Positions 8,271-17,857 of a stretch of 56,488 nucleotides of DNA are shown here, one piece after another (the first letter of the stretch is position 1; each line of letters opens with the position of its first letter). A model generated the notes under the pieces. The model had not been told where the DNA came from, ran no database searches, and saw nothing but the letters and a program-made list of their open reading frames with translations. The stretch spans positions 1-56,488 of the forward strand of contig NZ_FOTS01000033.1 in the NCBI RefSeq assembly GCF_900114615.1, read 5' to 3'. A program made the position numbers and the translations under genes. Source of the DNA: Pelosinus propionicus DSM 13327. Lineage in GTDB: Bacteria; Bacillota; Negativicutes; DSM-13327.

Positions 8271-9845
8271 ATGATTGGAGAAGAGCGAAAATTAAAATTT
8301 ATCAATTATTTTTCCTATGGTATAACCGATTTTATAGGCGCGGGAGCCTTTGCATTAACGAGCGCATGGTTATTATATTTCTATACTACATTTTGTGGAT
8401 TAACATTAGTAGAAGCTAGCTCTATATTTGCATTGGCGCGTATTGTTGATGCAGTGGCTAGCCCTACAATGGGTTTTATAACCGATAATTTTCACAAAAC
8501 TCGATTGGGCAGAAAATTTGGCAGACGCAAATTTTTTTTACTGATCAGTATTCCCTTGGTTATTTGTTATTCATTCATATGGATGACTGGCTTTTCCTAT
8601 CTATATTATCTGATGACATATATCATATTTGAAATTGTATACACTATGATATTAATCCCTTACGACACATTAGCAGCGGAAATGACATCAAATTATAAAG
8701 TGCGTGCAAAACTTACCAGTGCCAGAATGTATTGTGCTCAGTTTTCGGCATTTGTAGCAGCATTCTTGCCAGGGAGATTAATCAACGCTTTGGGAAAAGA
8801 ATCTTCTGGATCTTTTTTATATGCAGGAGCCATTTTTACCGGCATTTTCATAGTTGTGCTAATACTTGTATATAACTTTACCTGGGAAAGATCGTTAGAA
8901 GAAATAAAATCCACAGAGTCTAAAGAGCCAAAAGTAAAATTGGGTATTGGACAGAACATACAAAAAATTTATATCGATTTAATCACAACTCTTAAAATTC
9001 AAACATTCAGAGCTCATTTGGGAATGTACATAGGCGGATATCTAGCACAAGACACTTTCAATGCCGTATTCACTTACTTTATCGTGTTTGCTCTTTTTAA
9101 AGATGCGGTTTTAGTGTCAAATTTGCTGGCTATCATGTATATATTTCAAATTGCTGGTGTGGGAATAGCCACATATGTGACATTGAAAGTGAGTCCAGGA
9201 TCAGCCTTTAGAATTGTATCTTCTCTGTTTATGCTAAGTATTTTTGGGTATTTGGCTATATATGGTGTTGGTGCTGATAGTGTAATTGCCTTGTATGTAG
9301 TGTCAGCTGTTGCTGGGCTTGGAAGAGGCGGGATTAACTTTATTCCTTGGAACAATTATACCTTTGTCCCTGATGTAGATGAAATTGTATCTGGTGGTAG
9401 AAGAGAAGGTGTTTTTGCTGGATTTATGTCTTTTTTAAGGAAAGCTTCACAAGCACTTGCAATCTTTGTGGTTGGGATTATATTGCAAGAGTTTAATTTT
9501 GTCTCTGGCATAAAGCAACAGTCTCATGAAGCCTTGACAGCTATGGTGGTTATATTGGTACTGGTACCTTTAGCATTCCTCATTGTAGGTATTATAGGGT
9601 CATATAAATTTAAAATTACAGATGCATCACATTCTATACTCAAAAAAGAAATTGAAAGAATAAAAAATGGCGGTCTTAAAAGCGACGTAGATGATATAAC
9701 TCGCAGTACTGTTGAGGTTTTAACGGGATGGAAGTATGAAAATTTATGGGGCAATAATCCGGTGGGGTATGAAAATTGGAAAAAGTACAATAGAGTAGAA
9801 AAACCATTGATATCTAATTCTACCCCCAAAAATATAGCCGATTAA
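8271..9845 (+). CDS. GPH-family sugar:cation symporter
   Basis: A 524-residue transporter of the glycoside-pentoside-hexuronide (MFS) family with about 12 membrane segments. The characteristic loop after helix 2 reads GFITDNFHKTRLGRKFGRRKFF, which matches the GPH consensus of D-x-T-x-x-G-R-R-R. AAEMTSNYKVRAKL and GRREGVFAGFMSFLRKASQA also fit. The cytoplasmic C-terminal tail after residue 445 is hydrophilic. Start ATG has AAAGGAAGAG. Placed between GH105 and the SLH porin, it probably imports unsaturated rhamnogalacturonan disaccharides or rhamnose-containing oligomers. Its paralogues are at 16114 and (broken) 19660. Substrate is inference. Confidence 0.88.
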   Translation: MIGEERKLKFINYFSYGITDFIGAGAFALTSAWLLYFYTTFCGLTLVEASSIFALARIVDAVASPTMGFITDNFHKTRLGRKFGRRKFFLLISIPLVICYSFIWMTGFSYLYYLMTYIIFEIVYTMILIPYDTLAAEMTSNYKVRAKLTSARMYCAQFSAFVAAFLPGRLINALGKESSGSFLYAGAIFTGIFIVVLILVYNFTWERSLEEIKSTESKEPKVKLGIGQNIQKIYIDLITTLKIQTFRAHLGMYIGGYLAQDTFNAVFTYFIVFALFKDAVLVSNLLAIMYIFQIAGVGIATYVTLKVSPGSAFRIVSSLFMLSIFGYLAIYGVGADSVIALYVVSAVAGLGRGGINFIPWNNYTFVPDVDEIVSGGRREGVFAGFMSFLRKASQALAIFVVGIILQEFNFVSGIKQQSHEALTAMVVILVLVPLAFLIVGIIGSYKFKITDASHSILKKEIERIKNGGLKSDVDDITRSTVEVLTGWKYENLWGNNPVGYENWKKYNRVEKPLISNSTPKNIAD

Positions 9846-10213
9846 GATGTGCTTAAAATATCGTAAATATGAACAGCTTAAAATCTGATTAATTATATTT
9901 TAAAACAGGGGAGAAAATAATAAAAATTGAAAATATATGACAATTTGCTCTGATTATAACATCTGGGATTGATCGCATTGGGGTGTTGCTTGTACACCTT
10001 AAGTAATCCTTTTGGTAATGTTCGAATTTGACATATAATTCAATGTTTATTACTAGAAGGACTGTCGGAGGAAAGGGAGGGATTTTAAGCTTCCGCTGCT
10101 AGTCTAGTTCTTGTAGTTTGCGATAGATATGAGCATTGTTGGGGAAACAATGGACGCTCAGCTTACATTTTCTAGTTGACTTAGAAAAAAGTCAATAACT
10201 TAGGAGGGATAAG
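9846..10213 (+). other. leader/intergenic region upstream of the SLH porin
   Basis: A 368-base gap. TTGACA at 10028-10033 followed at 17 bases by TACTAG is a weak promoter candidate. The downstream transcript contains a hairpin (CATTGTT/AACAATG, roughly 10134-10154) inside an outer GAGC/GCTC pairing, then the AGGAGGGA ribosome binding site at 10202. No known riboswitch class was recognised. Confidence 0.4.
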
Positions 10214-11620
10214 ATGAAAAAGGGTTTGATTATTACATTAGCACTAGTATTTATGCTTAGTATTGCTGGTACAGCTTTTGCTGCCAAGCGTACTTTTGAT
10301 GATGTTCCGCATACTGATTGGTCATATGGCGCTGTTAACAAATTGTTGCAAGCTGGTATCATTGATGATTATGATGATAAAACTTTCAAAGGTGAAAAAA
10401 TTGTTACCCGTTATGAAATGGCTCTGATTGTACGCAGAGCTATCGAAAAATCAGAAAAAAATAAAAATATAGATGATGAATCAAAAGCACTTATAAAGAA
10501 AATGACCACCGAATACGGCAGCGAACTCAAGGACTTGGGTGTTGGCTTTCTAGCTACTTCTGAGTCATCTTCAAAAAATAAAAAAGGGAATGTCATAGAT
10601 TGGAGTGGTTCAAACTTTCGTATCCGATCTGACCGTAAATATACAACAACAAGTACGGGTACAACAACCTCCAGTTCGCGCCCGAAAGATTTCAATTACA
10701 ATTTTGAATTGGTAGGCCGTTCAGAATTTGCTCCAGGTTGGACTGCGGAAGTTAGATTAGAAGGCAACAAAGATTCTAATGGTGTTGATACTGCTGCGGC
10801 TGATAACCTTTCTGGTGATTTTGATATTGAACAAATGTTTATTACAGGACCTGTTGGTTCAGGTACTTTGGAAGCGGGGAGATTTAAGAATAATCCTATT
10901 TTTGGCTTTGTAAACAAGGAGTTTGGAGAAGGGTTTCGTTATAGCTTTGGTAAGGTAGTAAAAACAAATATAAGTTGGGCTAAAAATGACAGTAAATATA
11001 CATATGTTAAGACAAAGACTGTTACATCTAGTTCTGCTGGGCTTGCAGGAGAATCAAGTCTTAATCCTGGTTATGGCACGAATGTAGCTACTATAGATTT
11101 CAAATATTCTCTAGACAAGACAACTGATTTATTTGGTGCAGTTTATCTTACCAATAGTTCTAACTCAACGTATAAATCAGGTAGAATTTTCGAGGGTGCT
11201 TTTGCTAAAAAGCTCACTTCCGATGTTACATTGCGAGGAGATTATGCCCAAAGCAATCGCGACGACAACAATCACGCATATTATGCCAGCATAAGCTATA
11301 AGAAAGCTGATCTTGCTAAAGTCAGATCTTATGGCTGGGTTTTTGAAGTAGTAAGGAATGAGGCTAAGGCTACCATTAAGACAGATTCTGATATCAAAGA
11401 TTATGCATATGATTCTACAAAAACAGGTTTAATGACTAATTCAGGGGAAACTCTTTCCAGTATTACGAATGGACAAAAGGGATTTGATATTGTATATCAG
11501 TATGTTCCTGTTAAAAACATGAAATTTACTGGCAGATATCTTTATGCTATGCCTATTAACGGAGATACTTATGATCATAAAACGCAAATTCGATTGCAAC
11601 TGGAAGTCTTCTTTAATTAA
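10214..11620 (+). CDS. SLH-domain outer-membrane porin
   Basis: 468-residue OmpM/Mep45-like protein. A signal peptide covers about residues 1-23 (MKKGLIITLALVF, cleavage after AFA). A single SLH domain follows (TFDDVPHTDWSYGAVNKLLQAGIID, VTRYEMALIVRRA), which in Negativicutes anchors the protein to peptidoglycan. After a linker with a charged segment, residues 140-468 look like an amphipathic beta-barrel with short alternating strands, aromatic-rich, ending in LQLEVFFN. It would provide passage of oligosaccharides through the outer membrane. Its place inside the rhamnogalacturonan island, next to two symporters and the exported lyase, suggests a pectin-oligomer porin; that specificity is inferred. 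Confidence 0.88.
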   Translation: MKKGLIITLALVFMLSIAGTAFAAKRTFDDVPHTDWSYGAVNKLLQAGIIDDYDDKTFKGEKIVTRYEMALIVRRAIEKSEKNKNIDDESKALIKKMTTEYGSELKDLGVGFLATSESSSKNKKGNVIDWSGSNFRIRSDRKYTTTSTGTTTSSSRPKDFNYNFELVGRSEFAPGWTAEVRLEGNKDSNGVDTAAADNLSGDFDIEQMFITGPVGSGTLEAGRFKNNPIFGFVNKEFGEGFRYSFGKVVKTNISWAKNDSKYTYVKTKTVTSSSAGLAGESSLNPGYGTNVATIDFKYSLDKTTDLFGAVYLTNSSNSTYKSGRIFEGAFAKKLTSDVTLRGDYAQSNRDDNNHAYYASISYKKADLAKVRSYGWVFEVVRNEAKATIKTDSDIKDYAYDSTKTGLMTNSGETLSSITNGQKGFDIVYQYVPVKNMKFTGRYLYAMPINGDTYDHKTQIRLQLEVFFN

Positions 11621-11664
11621 AAAAGTTGAATCATTGTAATATCATTTTGAGCTTCTTCAGTTCT

Positions 11665-11701
11665 TGCTTTGAAAACAACATAATTTGTTGTTTTCAAAGC
11701 A
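11665..11701 (+). terminator. hairpin after the SLH porin gene
   Basis: A perfect 16-bp stem (11665-11680 with 11686-11701) and 5-base loop, 45 bases past the porin stop. No strong T run follows, so it may be a weak terminator or a 3'-end stabiliser. Confidence 0.55.
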
Positions 11702-11804
11702 TTATGAGAATTATTGAATAAATTTAAAGTTATTTTTTTTAGAAAAGTCATCTTCAAGTTGTCAGCAAACTGCTAAGCTAAATGGAAAGGAGAACAATGT
11801 TAGT

Positions 11805-12443
11805 ATGAGTGACATGAAAAAATGGCAGCATGAAGAAAGCGCAAAGTATATGGTTGCTGTATTAGAGCGTAAAGGTTTTGAGGCATATTGTGTAACTGAT
11901 TTAGAAGAGGCAAGAAATAAAGTTCTAGATATAATACCAGAGAATGTATCTATAGGTCTTGGTGGTTCTGTAACCCTGGAAAAGATGAACATATTAGATA
12001 CGCTAAGGTCTGAAAAGTACAGCCTGATTGATCGTTATCAAAAAGGTTCTTCAGAACAGCATATTAGATTTTATAAAGAGGCCTTACTGGCTGATTACTT
12101 TTTAACAGGAGCAAATGCTGTTACCAGAAATGGAGAAATTGTATGTACTGATTGTTCAGGTAATCGAGTTGCTGCTATGATTTTTGGACCAGAAAAAGTC
12201 ATAGTGGTGGTTGGAGCAAATAAACTTGTAGAAGATATTGATGAGGCATTAAAGAGAATAAAAAAAATTGCTCCAATGAATGCAAAAAGAAACAATCATC
12301 AAACACCTTGTACATTTACAGGAAAATGCGAAAATTGCAATCATCCGGAGCGTATGTGTAATTACACAGCGATCATACACAATGGAATGAAGGTTAAGGG
12401 GCGAACAACTGTAATCGTTATAGCAGATGAGGTTGGATTTTGA
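11805..12443 (+). CDS. LUD-domain (LutC/YkgG-like) protein
   Basis: 212-residue LUD-domain protein (formerly DUF162), the family of LutB/LutC of lactate oxidation. The N-terminal part reads YMVAVLERKGFEAYCV, then IGLGGSVTLEKM, LTGANAVTRNGEIVCTDCSGNRVAAMIFGP and VVVGANKLV, all typical. The C terminus carries a cysteine-rich tail (C-TFTGK-C-EN-C-NHPERM-C), which could bind a metal or cluster. ATG 11805 follows GGAAAGGAG. It overlaps or directly precedes the first RG lyase. Since RhaD produces lactaldehyde, a role downstream in lactate metabolism is possible, but this single-gene form lacks LutA/LutB, so the function is unknown. Confidence 0.75.
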   Translation: MSDMKKWQHEESAKYMVAVLERKGFEAYCVTDLEEARNKVLDIIPENVSIGLGGSVTLEKMNILDTLRSEKYSLIDRYQKGSSEQHIRFYKEALLADYFLTGANAVTRNGEIVCTDCSGNRVAAMIFGPEKVIVVVGANKLVEDIDEALKRIKKIAPMNAKRNNHQTPCTFTGKCENCNHPERMCNYTAIIHNGMKVKGRTTVIVIADEVGF

Positions 12444-12504
12444 GATTTCCCCAATGGTTAATCGGCAAAGGCAACTAATAAAAATGGTCAATGGAAGTGA
12501 AAAA

Positions 12505-14199
12505 ATGGAATTTGATGTTGAATTGATAACTTGTGGCTTGAAAGCCAAGTTATCAAATGGAATTATAACTGTCGAATTTGATGAAAACGCTATGGTAACG
12601 TCGCTGACTAAAAATAATATAGAACTGGTTAAAAACTTAAGTGGTGCAGCTACAGACCCGGATAAAGATCATACATTTTATCTTGACTATCATGCGGAGG
12701 GCAAATTTAGAAATATTACAGTGAGCAATTTGAAAGTGCTTAAGAATACTAAAGATGAGGCTCATATTGCTTATATTGATACAACAGGCTTGCTGCATAT
12801 TGAGTATAACATACTCATGAAAAAAGGGGAAAGCGGGCTGCATTCCTATGTTGTTGCCAAAAACAATACAGAAAAACAATTCAAACTTAGTGAATTGCGG
12901 ACGGTTTATCGTTTGGATTCTGGTATTTTTGATCATGCTTATAATTCGGAACGAAAAGGCAAACAACCTGTGCACAGCCATTTATGCCAAGGGAAAAAAA
13001 TCCAGGATGAAACTTATGAATTGCCGGATGGTGAAGAATATACCAATGGCAAAATATATTCCAAATATGATTATGCTGGCTATTATAAGGACAATCCTTT
13101 TTGGGGGCAGTACGGAAACGGTTTTGGGTTTTGGTTTATTCCGGTAAGCAATGAGTATTATCCCAGCGGTCCTTTAAAGCAGGAATTATTAGTACATTAT
13201 AACGCGATTATCTTAAATTATATGACTGGCGCTCATTTTGGCACAGGTGATTTTTATGTACCGCCAAGCTGGCAGAAATTATACGGGCCCTGGTATCTTT
13301 ATATAAATTGCGGCAACGAGGAAGAAATGATTTGTGATGCCGCAGTAAAAGCTGCTGCTGAAGAACAAAAGTGGCCGTACGATTGGGTTAATGAATCTCT
13401 ATATCCTATGATTAGAGGCGCTGTCACAGGAAAATTAACAATTACTCACAAGCGGTCCAGCAACAGGATGATGGTTGTTTTAGCAAAACCCGGTGGTGAT
13501 TTTATCAGGCAAAAAGCGGATTATATTTTTTATTCACAAGTTGATAAAAATGGGAATTTCAAATTAAATAACGTCAGGGCGGGGACATATACATTGTATG
13601 CCTATGCTACGCAAGGCGACATAACTAGTGAATTTCAAAAAGATAATATAGTTGTTAAAGATGTTGATATACATCTAGGTGAAATCATTTGGGATCCAGT
13701 TTATCGCAAAAATAAGCTCTGGCAAATTGGCAACGCTAATCGTACTGCAACAGGATTTAAATTTGGCAATGAATTAAGAAATTATAAATGGCACTGTATG
13801 GTTCCGGGACGGTTGGATTATGTAATAGGGAAAAGCCAAGAGAGTGAAGATTGGTATTATGCACAAGCGAAACCGGGAGACTGGAACATACGCTTTCTGA
13901 TGAAAGATGTTGCAGCTAAGAAATATTATTTGACAGTAGCCATTGCAGCAGCTACAAAAGGCAAAATTGATGGAGCCGAAGATCCTGATGTAATTATCAA
14001 AGTGAACGACCATGTAGTAAAAGCTCTTTCTTATTCTAGTGATACTACGATTTATCGTTCAGCGACTCAAAGCGGCTGGTATCATTTGCAGGAGATTGAA
14101 TTGGATGCAGCTATGTTACATACTGGGGAGAATATCGTTACTTTTACCAACAACCATAGCGCCATAATGTATGACACAATTTTATTAGAAAGTGATTAA
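12505..14199 (+). CDS. rhamnogalacturonan lyase, PL4 type, without signal peptide
   Basis: Beta-eliminating lyase cleaving Rha-(1,4)-GalUA bonds of rhamnogalacturonan I and leaving unsaturated GalUA ends, RhiE-like. Domain order: N-terminal catalytic beta-sandwich (to about residue 300, with FWGQYGNGFGFWFIPVS and GAHFGTGDF), a fibronectin-like domain (GKLTITHKRSS to GTYTLYAYAT), and a C-terminal carbohydrate-binding-like domain (LWQIGNANRTA, ending HSAIMYDTILLES). Several in-frame starts exist (12427, 12454, 12484, 12505). I choose 12505 because GGAAGTG lies 5 bases upstream and it aligns with the mature part of the paralogue at 14258; 12427 would overlap the LUD gene by 17 bases. No choice yields a signal peptide, so it is probably cytoplasmic. 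Confidence 0.88.
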   Translation: MEFDVELITCGLKAKLSNGIITVEFDENAMVTSLTKNNIELVKNLSGAATDPDKDHTFYLDYHAEGKFRNITVSNLKVLKNTKDEAHIAYIDTTGLLHIEYNILMKKGESGLHSYVVAKNNTEKQFKLSELRTVYRLDSGIFDHAYNSERKGKQPVHSHLCQGKKIQDETYELPDGEEYTNGKIYSKYDYAGYYKDNPFWGQYGNGFGFWFIPVSNEYYPSGPLKQELLVHYNAIILNYMTGAHFGTGDFYVPPSWQKLYGPWYLYINCGNEEEMICDAAVKAAAEEQKWPYDWVNESLYPMIRGAVTGKLTITHKRSSNRMMVVLAKPGGDFIRQKADYIFYSQVDKNGNFKLNNVRAGTYTLYAYATQGDITSEFQKDNIVVKDVDIHLGEIIWDPVYRKNKLWQIGNANRTATGFKFGNELRNYKWHCMVPGRLDYVIGKSQESEDWYYAQAKPGDWNIRFLMKDVAAKKYYLTVAIAAATKGKIDGAEDPDVIIKVNDHVVKALSYSSDTTIYRSATQSGWYHLQEIELDAAMLHTGENIVTFTNNHSAIMYDTILLESD

Positions 14200-14257
14200 T
14201 ACCAAATATCCAGAAAAAATTGAAATATTAAAAAATATATTTTATGGAGGGATATGA

Positions 14258-16048
14258 ATGTATAGACGCTTGCTATGGGTATTTCCAATTATCTTGTCAA
14301 TCTTATTTTGTTCTTTGGAACCAGTTATGGCTGCTCAACGTTCGAGTGCAATAGATGAAAAGACATCGAAGGAGATTGGACAAGATGTTCAGTTAACGGT
14401 TGATGGTTTGAAAGTTAGAATATCAAATGGATTATTGACCGTCGAATTTAAGGAGAACGGTACAGTTCAGTCGTTAGTAAAAAATAATGTGGAGCTAGCT
14501 CACAATATTGTAGATGGTAAAGATACTTTTTATGTGGACTATTACGCAGAAGGTAAAGCTAGACCGTTAACTGTGGCTGAGTTGAAGGTCATCTCAAATA
14601 CTGCAGATGAAGCTCATATTGCTTATATTGATAAAACGGGTATGCTCTACGTTGAGTATCATACTATTATGAAAAAAGGAGAAAGTGGAATTTATTGTTA
14701 TACGGTTGTAAAAAATAATTTTGGGAATGAATTTAAGCTTAGCGAGTTGCGATCAGTGTATCGACTAGACACTGGTATTTTTGATCATGCTTATAATGCA
14801 GAACGAAAAGGTAGGCAGCCGCTGCGCAGCTATATGATCCAGTACAAAAAAATCCAAGATGAAACCTATGAATTACCGGACGGTGAATTATATACCAACG
14901 GTAAGATATATTCGAAGTATGATTATGCTGGTTATTTTAAAGACAATCCTTTCTGGGGGCAATATGGTAATGGCTTTGGCTTTTGGTTTATTCCAGTCAG
15001 CACGGAATATTACCCGAGCGGTCCTTTAAAACAAGATCTTTTAGTGCATTATGATGCCATTACATTGAATTATATGACAAGTGCTCATTTTGGAACAGGT
15101 GATTTTACAGTTCCGGCTAATTGGGAGAAATTATATGGTCCATGGTATGTTTATGTAAATGCTGGAAATGAAGATGAAGTGATTCGTGATGCCAAGGAAA
15201 AAGCGATAACCGAGGGAAAAAAATGGCCATATGCTTGGATGACTGAGCCACTATATCCTATCCAGAGAGCCTCTGTTACAGGGAAATTAGCTATGACTCA
15301 TAAACGGTCCAGTGAAGGAGCAATGGTCGTTTTAGCTAAATCCGGCGGCGATTATATCAGACAGAAAGGGGATTATATATTCTATTCCCAAGCTGATAAA
15401 GATGGAATTTTCAAATTGAATAATGTTAGGCCTGGAACATATACTTTGTACGCTTATGCCACAAAAGGATATATAACTAATGAATTAAATAAAGATAACA
15501 TAGTTGTGGAGAAAGCTAATATGAATCTGGGAACGATTAGTTGGGATCCACCCTATCATAAAAATAAGTTATGGCAAATTGGTGTGGCCGATCGTACTGC
15601 AAAGGAATTTAAGTATGGTAATGAATTAAGAAATCATAAGTGGCAAGCTGATGTTCCTGAAAAATTAGATTATGTGGTGGGTAAAAGCAAGGATAGCGAG
15701 GACTGGTATTATGCGCAAACCAAATCGGGAGATTGGAATGTACGATTTAATATGCAGAATGTCAATGAGAAAAAATTCTATCTGACGGTAGCTATGGCGG
15801 CTTTTACTAAAGGCGGCATCTATGGAAAGAATGGGAATTTAGCCATTACAGTGAATGGACATACTGTTAAAACCATTACATATACCAATGACAGCACTAT
15901 TTATCGATCTGGTAACAAAAGTGGCTGGTACCACATGGAAGAAATAGAGATTAGTTCCGATTTGTTACAAGCAGGTGAAAATGTTATTACTTTTACTAAT
16001 AATAACAGTGCCATAATGTATGACACGATATTGTTAGAGAGTGATTGA
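14258..16048 (+). CDS. rhamnogalacturonan lyase, PL4 type, exported
   Basis: 596-residue close paralogue of the preceding gene, highly similar along the whole length (same FWGQYGNGFGFWFIPVS, FGTGDF, GTYTLYAYAT, LWQIG..DRTA and MYDTILLESD blocks). The difference is at the front: residues 1-26 form a signal peptide (RR, hydrophobic core, PVMAAQ), so this copy goes to the periplasm or outside. Start ATG follows TGGAGGGA. The pair suggests extracellular depolymerisation by this enzyme and trimming of imported oligomers by the other. Tandem arrangement indicates local duplication. Family as above; secretion is read from the sequence, the division of labour is inferred. Confidence 0.9.
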   Translation: MYRRLLWVFPIILSILFCSLEPVMAAQRSSAIDEKTSKEIGQDVQLTVDGLKVRISNGLLTVEFKENGTVQSLVKNNVELAHNIVDGKDTFYVDYYAEGKARPLTVAELKVISNTADEAHIAYIDKTGMLYVEYHTIMKKGESGIYCYTVVKNNFGNEFKLSELRSVYRLDTGIFDHAYNAERKGRQPLRSYMIQYKKIQDETYELPDGELYTNGKIYSKYDYAGYFKDNPFWGQYGNGFGFWFIPVSTEYYPSGPLKQDLLVHYDAITLNYMTSAHFGTGDFTVPANWEKLYGPWYVYVNAGNEDEVIRDAKEKAITEGKKWPYAWMTEPLYPIQRASVTGKLAMTHKRSSEGAMVVLAKSGGDYIRQKGDYIFYSQADKDGIFKLNNVRPGTYTLYAYATKGYITNELNKDNIVVEKANMNLGTISWDPPYHKNKLWQIGVADRTAKEFKYGNELRNHKWQADVPEKLDYVVGKSKDSEDWYYAQTKSGDWNVRFNMQNVNEKKFYLTVAMAAFTKGGIYGKNGNLAITVNGHTVKTITYTNDSTIYRSGNKSGWYHMEEIEISSDLLQAGENVITFTNNNSAIMYDTILLESD

Positions 16049-16113
16049 GCGATTCTTAGGATACGTTTGGATAAAATAGTTAATTATAATGTATTTTGAG
16101 GGGAGAATATAGG

Positions 16114-17652
16114 ATGGAAAAACCTGTTCGTGAACTAAAGTTAATCAATAAATTGGGGTTTGCGTGTTATCAAATGTCCACAGTGACAGATACGCTAGTT
16201 AATGCCTGGCAAATGTATTTTTACACAACATTTTGCAATATATCCATTGTTATGATTACCTCTGTACTTGCTGCGAGCAAACTGATTAGTGCCTTTCTTA
16301 CTCCAGTGATGGGGTCAATTAGTGATAATCTTTATAAAACGAAGTTTGGCAGAAGATTTGGAAGAAGAAAAGCTCTTCTCCTCATTTCCATTCCTTTCAA
16401 AGTACTTACTTTCCCACTTTATTGGATACCGGATATGCCGACAATTTATTATGCAACATTACTGATAGTAACCGCGTTTGTTAATCCGCTAGCAATTGTT
16501 TCTCAAGGTACTTTTGCCGCAGAAATGACAAGAACACCCTCTGAACGGGCACAATTAGCAGGGCTGAATCAGGTTGGTGCGGCCATTGCAGGTATATCTT
16601 CGTCTATGGCTACCGTATATTTCTTTAGCGTTTTCGGTGACAAGAATCCTATGACATTTTTCATCGCCGCAATCGTTTATGATTTAGTATCACTTGTCAT
16701 GCTGGTACTATTTTATCTATCGGTATTTGAACGTCCGATAGATGAAACATTATTGCAAGTAGCTCAGCCAAGACCGTCCCTGCTCCAGCATTTTGTGACG
16801 ATTGGTCGTGATTTTTCTTCTGCTATCAAGCTAAGAGCTTATCGATTGTATTTGGGGATGTATTTATCAGAGCAGATGTTTCGGTCATTAGCTGGCACAA
16901 TCAATACTTATTTTATTGTTTTTGTATTAATGCTAAATCCAAAAGTGGTTTCGGTATCCACAAGCATGGGCTTTGTGTTTGGAATTGCATTCTTGACATT
17001 CCATATATGGCTAACCGCTAAGACTAACGGTAATGTTACCTATCGCTTAGGAGGAATTGGCGCTATCATTGTTCTCTTAGGGTTCCTCTATCTTGGCGTA
17101 GTAAAACCAGCGCATATGGAAATATTATTGATTACGTTTATCGTTGCTATGAATTTCGGCAAGGCAGGTTTAGTTAACGCCATGCAGTATACATTTGCAT
17201 TCATACCTGATATTGATGAAGTAATGACAGGCAGAAGAAGAGAAGGGGTATACTCAGGGGTTAGTAACTTTTTGGATGTACTCTTTACTACTCTTGAAGT
17301 ATTAATTGTTGGAGTGCTGTTAGAAGCAACTGGCTTTGTCAAGAATTCGGCCAGTCAGCCTCAAAGCACAATCGACGCACTGCTGATATTATATACCATT
17401 GTTCCTATTATTATGATTATTATTGGTATAGCAATTTCATTTAGATTTAGATTAGATAGAAAAGTTCATAAGATATTGGCTGAAGAGGTACAAAGATTGA
17501 AAAATGGTGGTTCTAAAGCAAACGTTTCTAATGAGGCTAAAGCGGTTGTAGAAGATTTGACGGGTTTTGCTTATGACAAATGTTGGGGTAATAATGATTT
17601 ACTCTGCTGCGAAGTTAAAAATCAGCCAGATCATTCTACTGTAGTAAAGTAA
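16114..17652 (+). CDS. GPH-family sugar:cation symporter (second copy)
   Basis: Second glycoside-pentoside-hexuronide symporter, about 512 residues, 12 predicted membrane segments. Same family loop (GSISDNLYKTKFGRRFGRRKAL), AAEMTRTPSERAQL, and GRRREGVYSGVSNFLDVLFTTLE near helix 11. ATG 16114 is chosen because GAGGGGAG (16098-16105) is 8 bases upstream; the TTG at 16096 lies before that site. It is 65 bases after the exported lyase and probably imports its products. It differs substantially from the copy at 8271, so they likely take different oligomers. Followed by a large chemoreceptor gene. Confidence 0.87.
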   Translation: MEKPVRELKLINKLGFACYQMSTVTDTLVNAWQMYFYTTFCNISIVMITSVLAASKLISAFLTPVMGSISDNLYKTKFGRRFGRRKALLLISIPFKVLTFPLYWIPDMPTIYYATLLIVTAFVNPLAIVSQGTFAAEMTRTPSERAQLAGLNQVGAAIAGISSSMATVYFFSVFGDKNPMTFFIAAIVYDLVSLVMLVLFYLSVFERPIDETLLQVAQPRPSLLQHFVTIGRDFSSAIKLRAYRLYLGMYLSEQMFRSLAGTINTYFIVFVLMLNPKVVSVSTSMGFVFGIAFLTFHIWLTAKTNGNVTYRLGGIGAIIVLLGFLYLGVVKPAHMEILLITFIVAMNFGKAGLVNAMQYTFAFIPDIDEVMTGRRREGVYSGVSNFLDVLFTTLEVLIVGVLLEATGFVKNSASQPQSTIDALLILYTIVPIIMIIIGIAISFRFRLDRKVHKILAEEVQRLKNGGSKANVSNEAKAVVEDLTGFAYDKCWGNNDLLCCEVKNQPDHSTVVK

Positions 17653-17771
17653 TGTCGCGTTTGAAAAATATGTTCAAAATTTTAACAATGTCATTTGAAT
17701 GCTGCGGGAAATTGAGTTTATGAGATCATAAAGAAGATACATATAATAGTTACATTATAACTAACTTATAA

Positions 17772-17812
17772 ACCCTACTCAAAAAAATATTGTCGCAATT
17801 ATTGAGTAGGGT
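17772..17812. repeat. 11-bp inverted repeat upstream of chemoreceptor gene
   Basis: ACCCTACTCAA (17772-17782) and TTGAGTAGGGT (17802-17812) form a perfect stem around a 19-base loop, ending 28 bases before the ribosome binding site of the next gene. No T tract follows on the plus strand. It may be a terminator of the symporter unit or an operator. Confidence 0.45.
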
Positions 17813-17857
17813 AAGTCACTATACTAATATATTCTCTTATAAGGAGTAGTGAATTTA

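Noticed and set aside
9990-10210. Possible cyclic-di-GMP or other riboswitch before the SLH porin
   Set aside because: None of the conserved core motifs of known classes could be matched; only a generic hairpin is visible.
10411-10695. Reverse-strand frames within large genes, for example here and at 45033-45473 and 45894-46442
   Set aside because: All lie opposite well-supported genes and have shadow-type composition.
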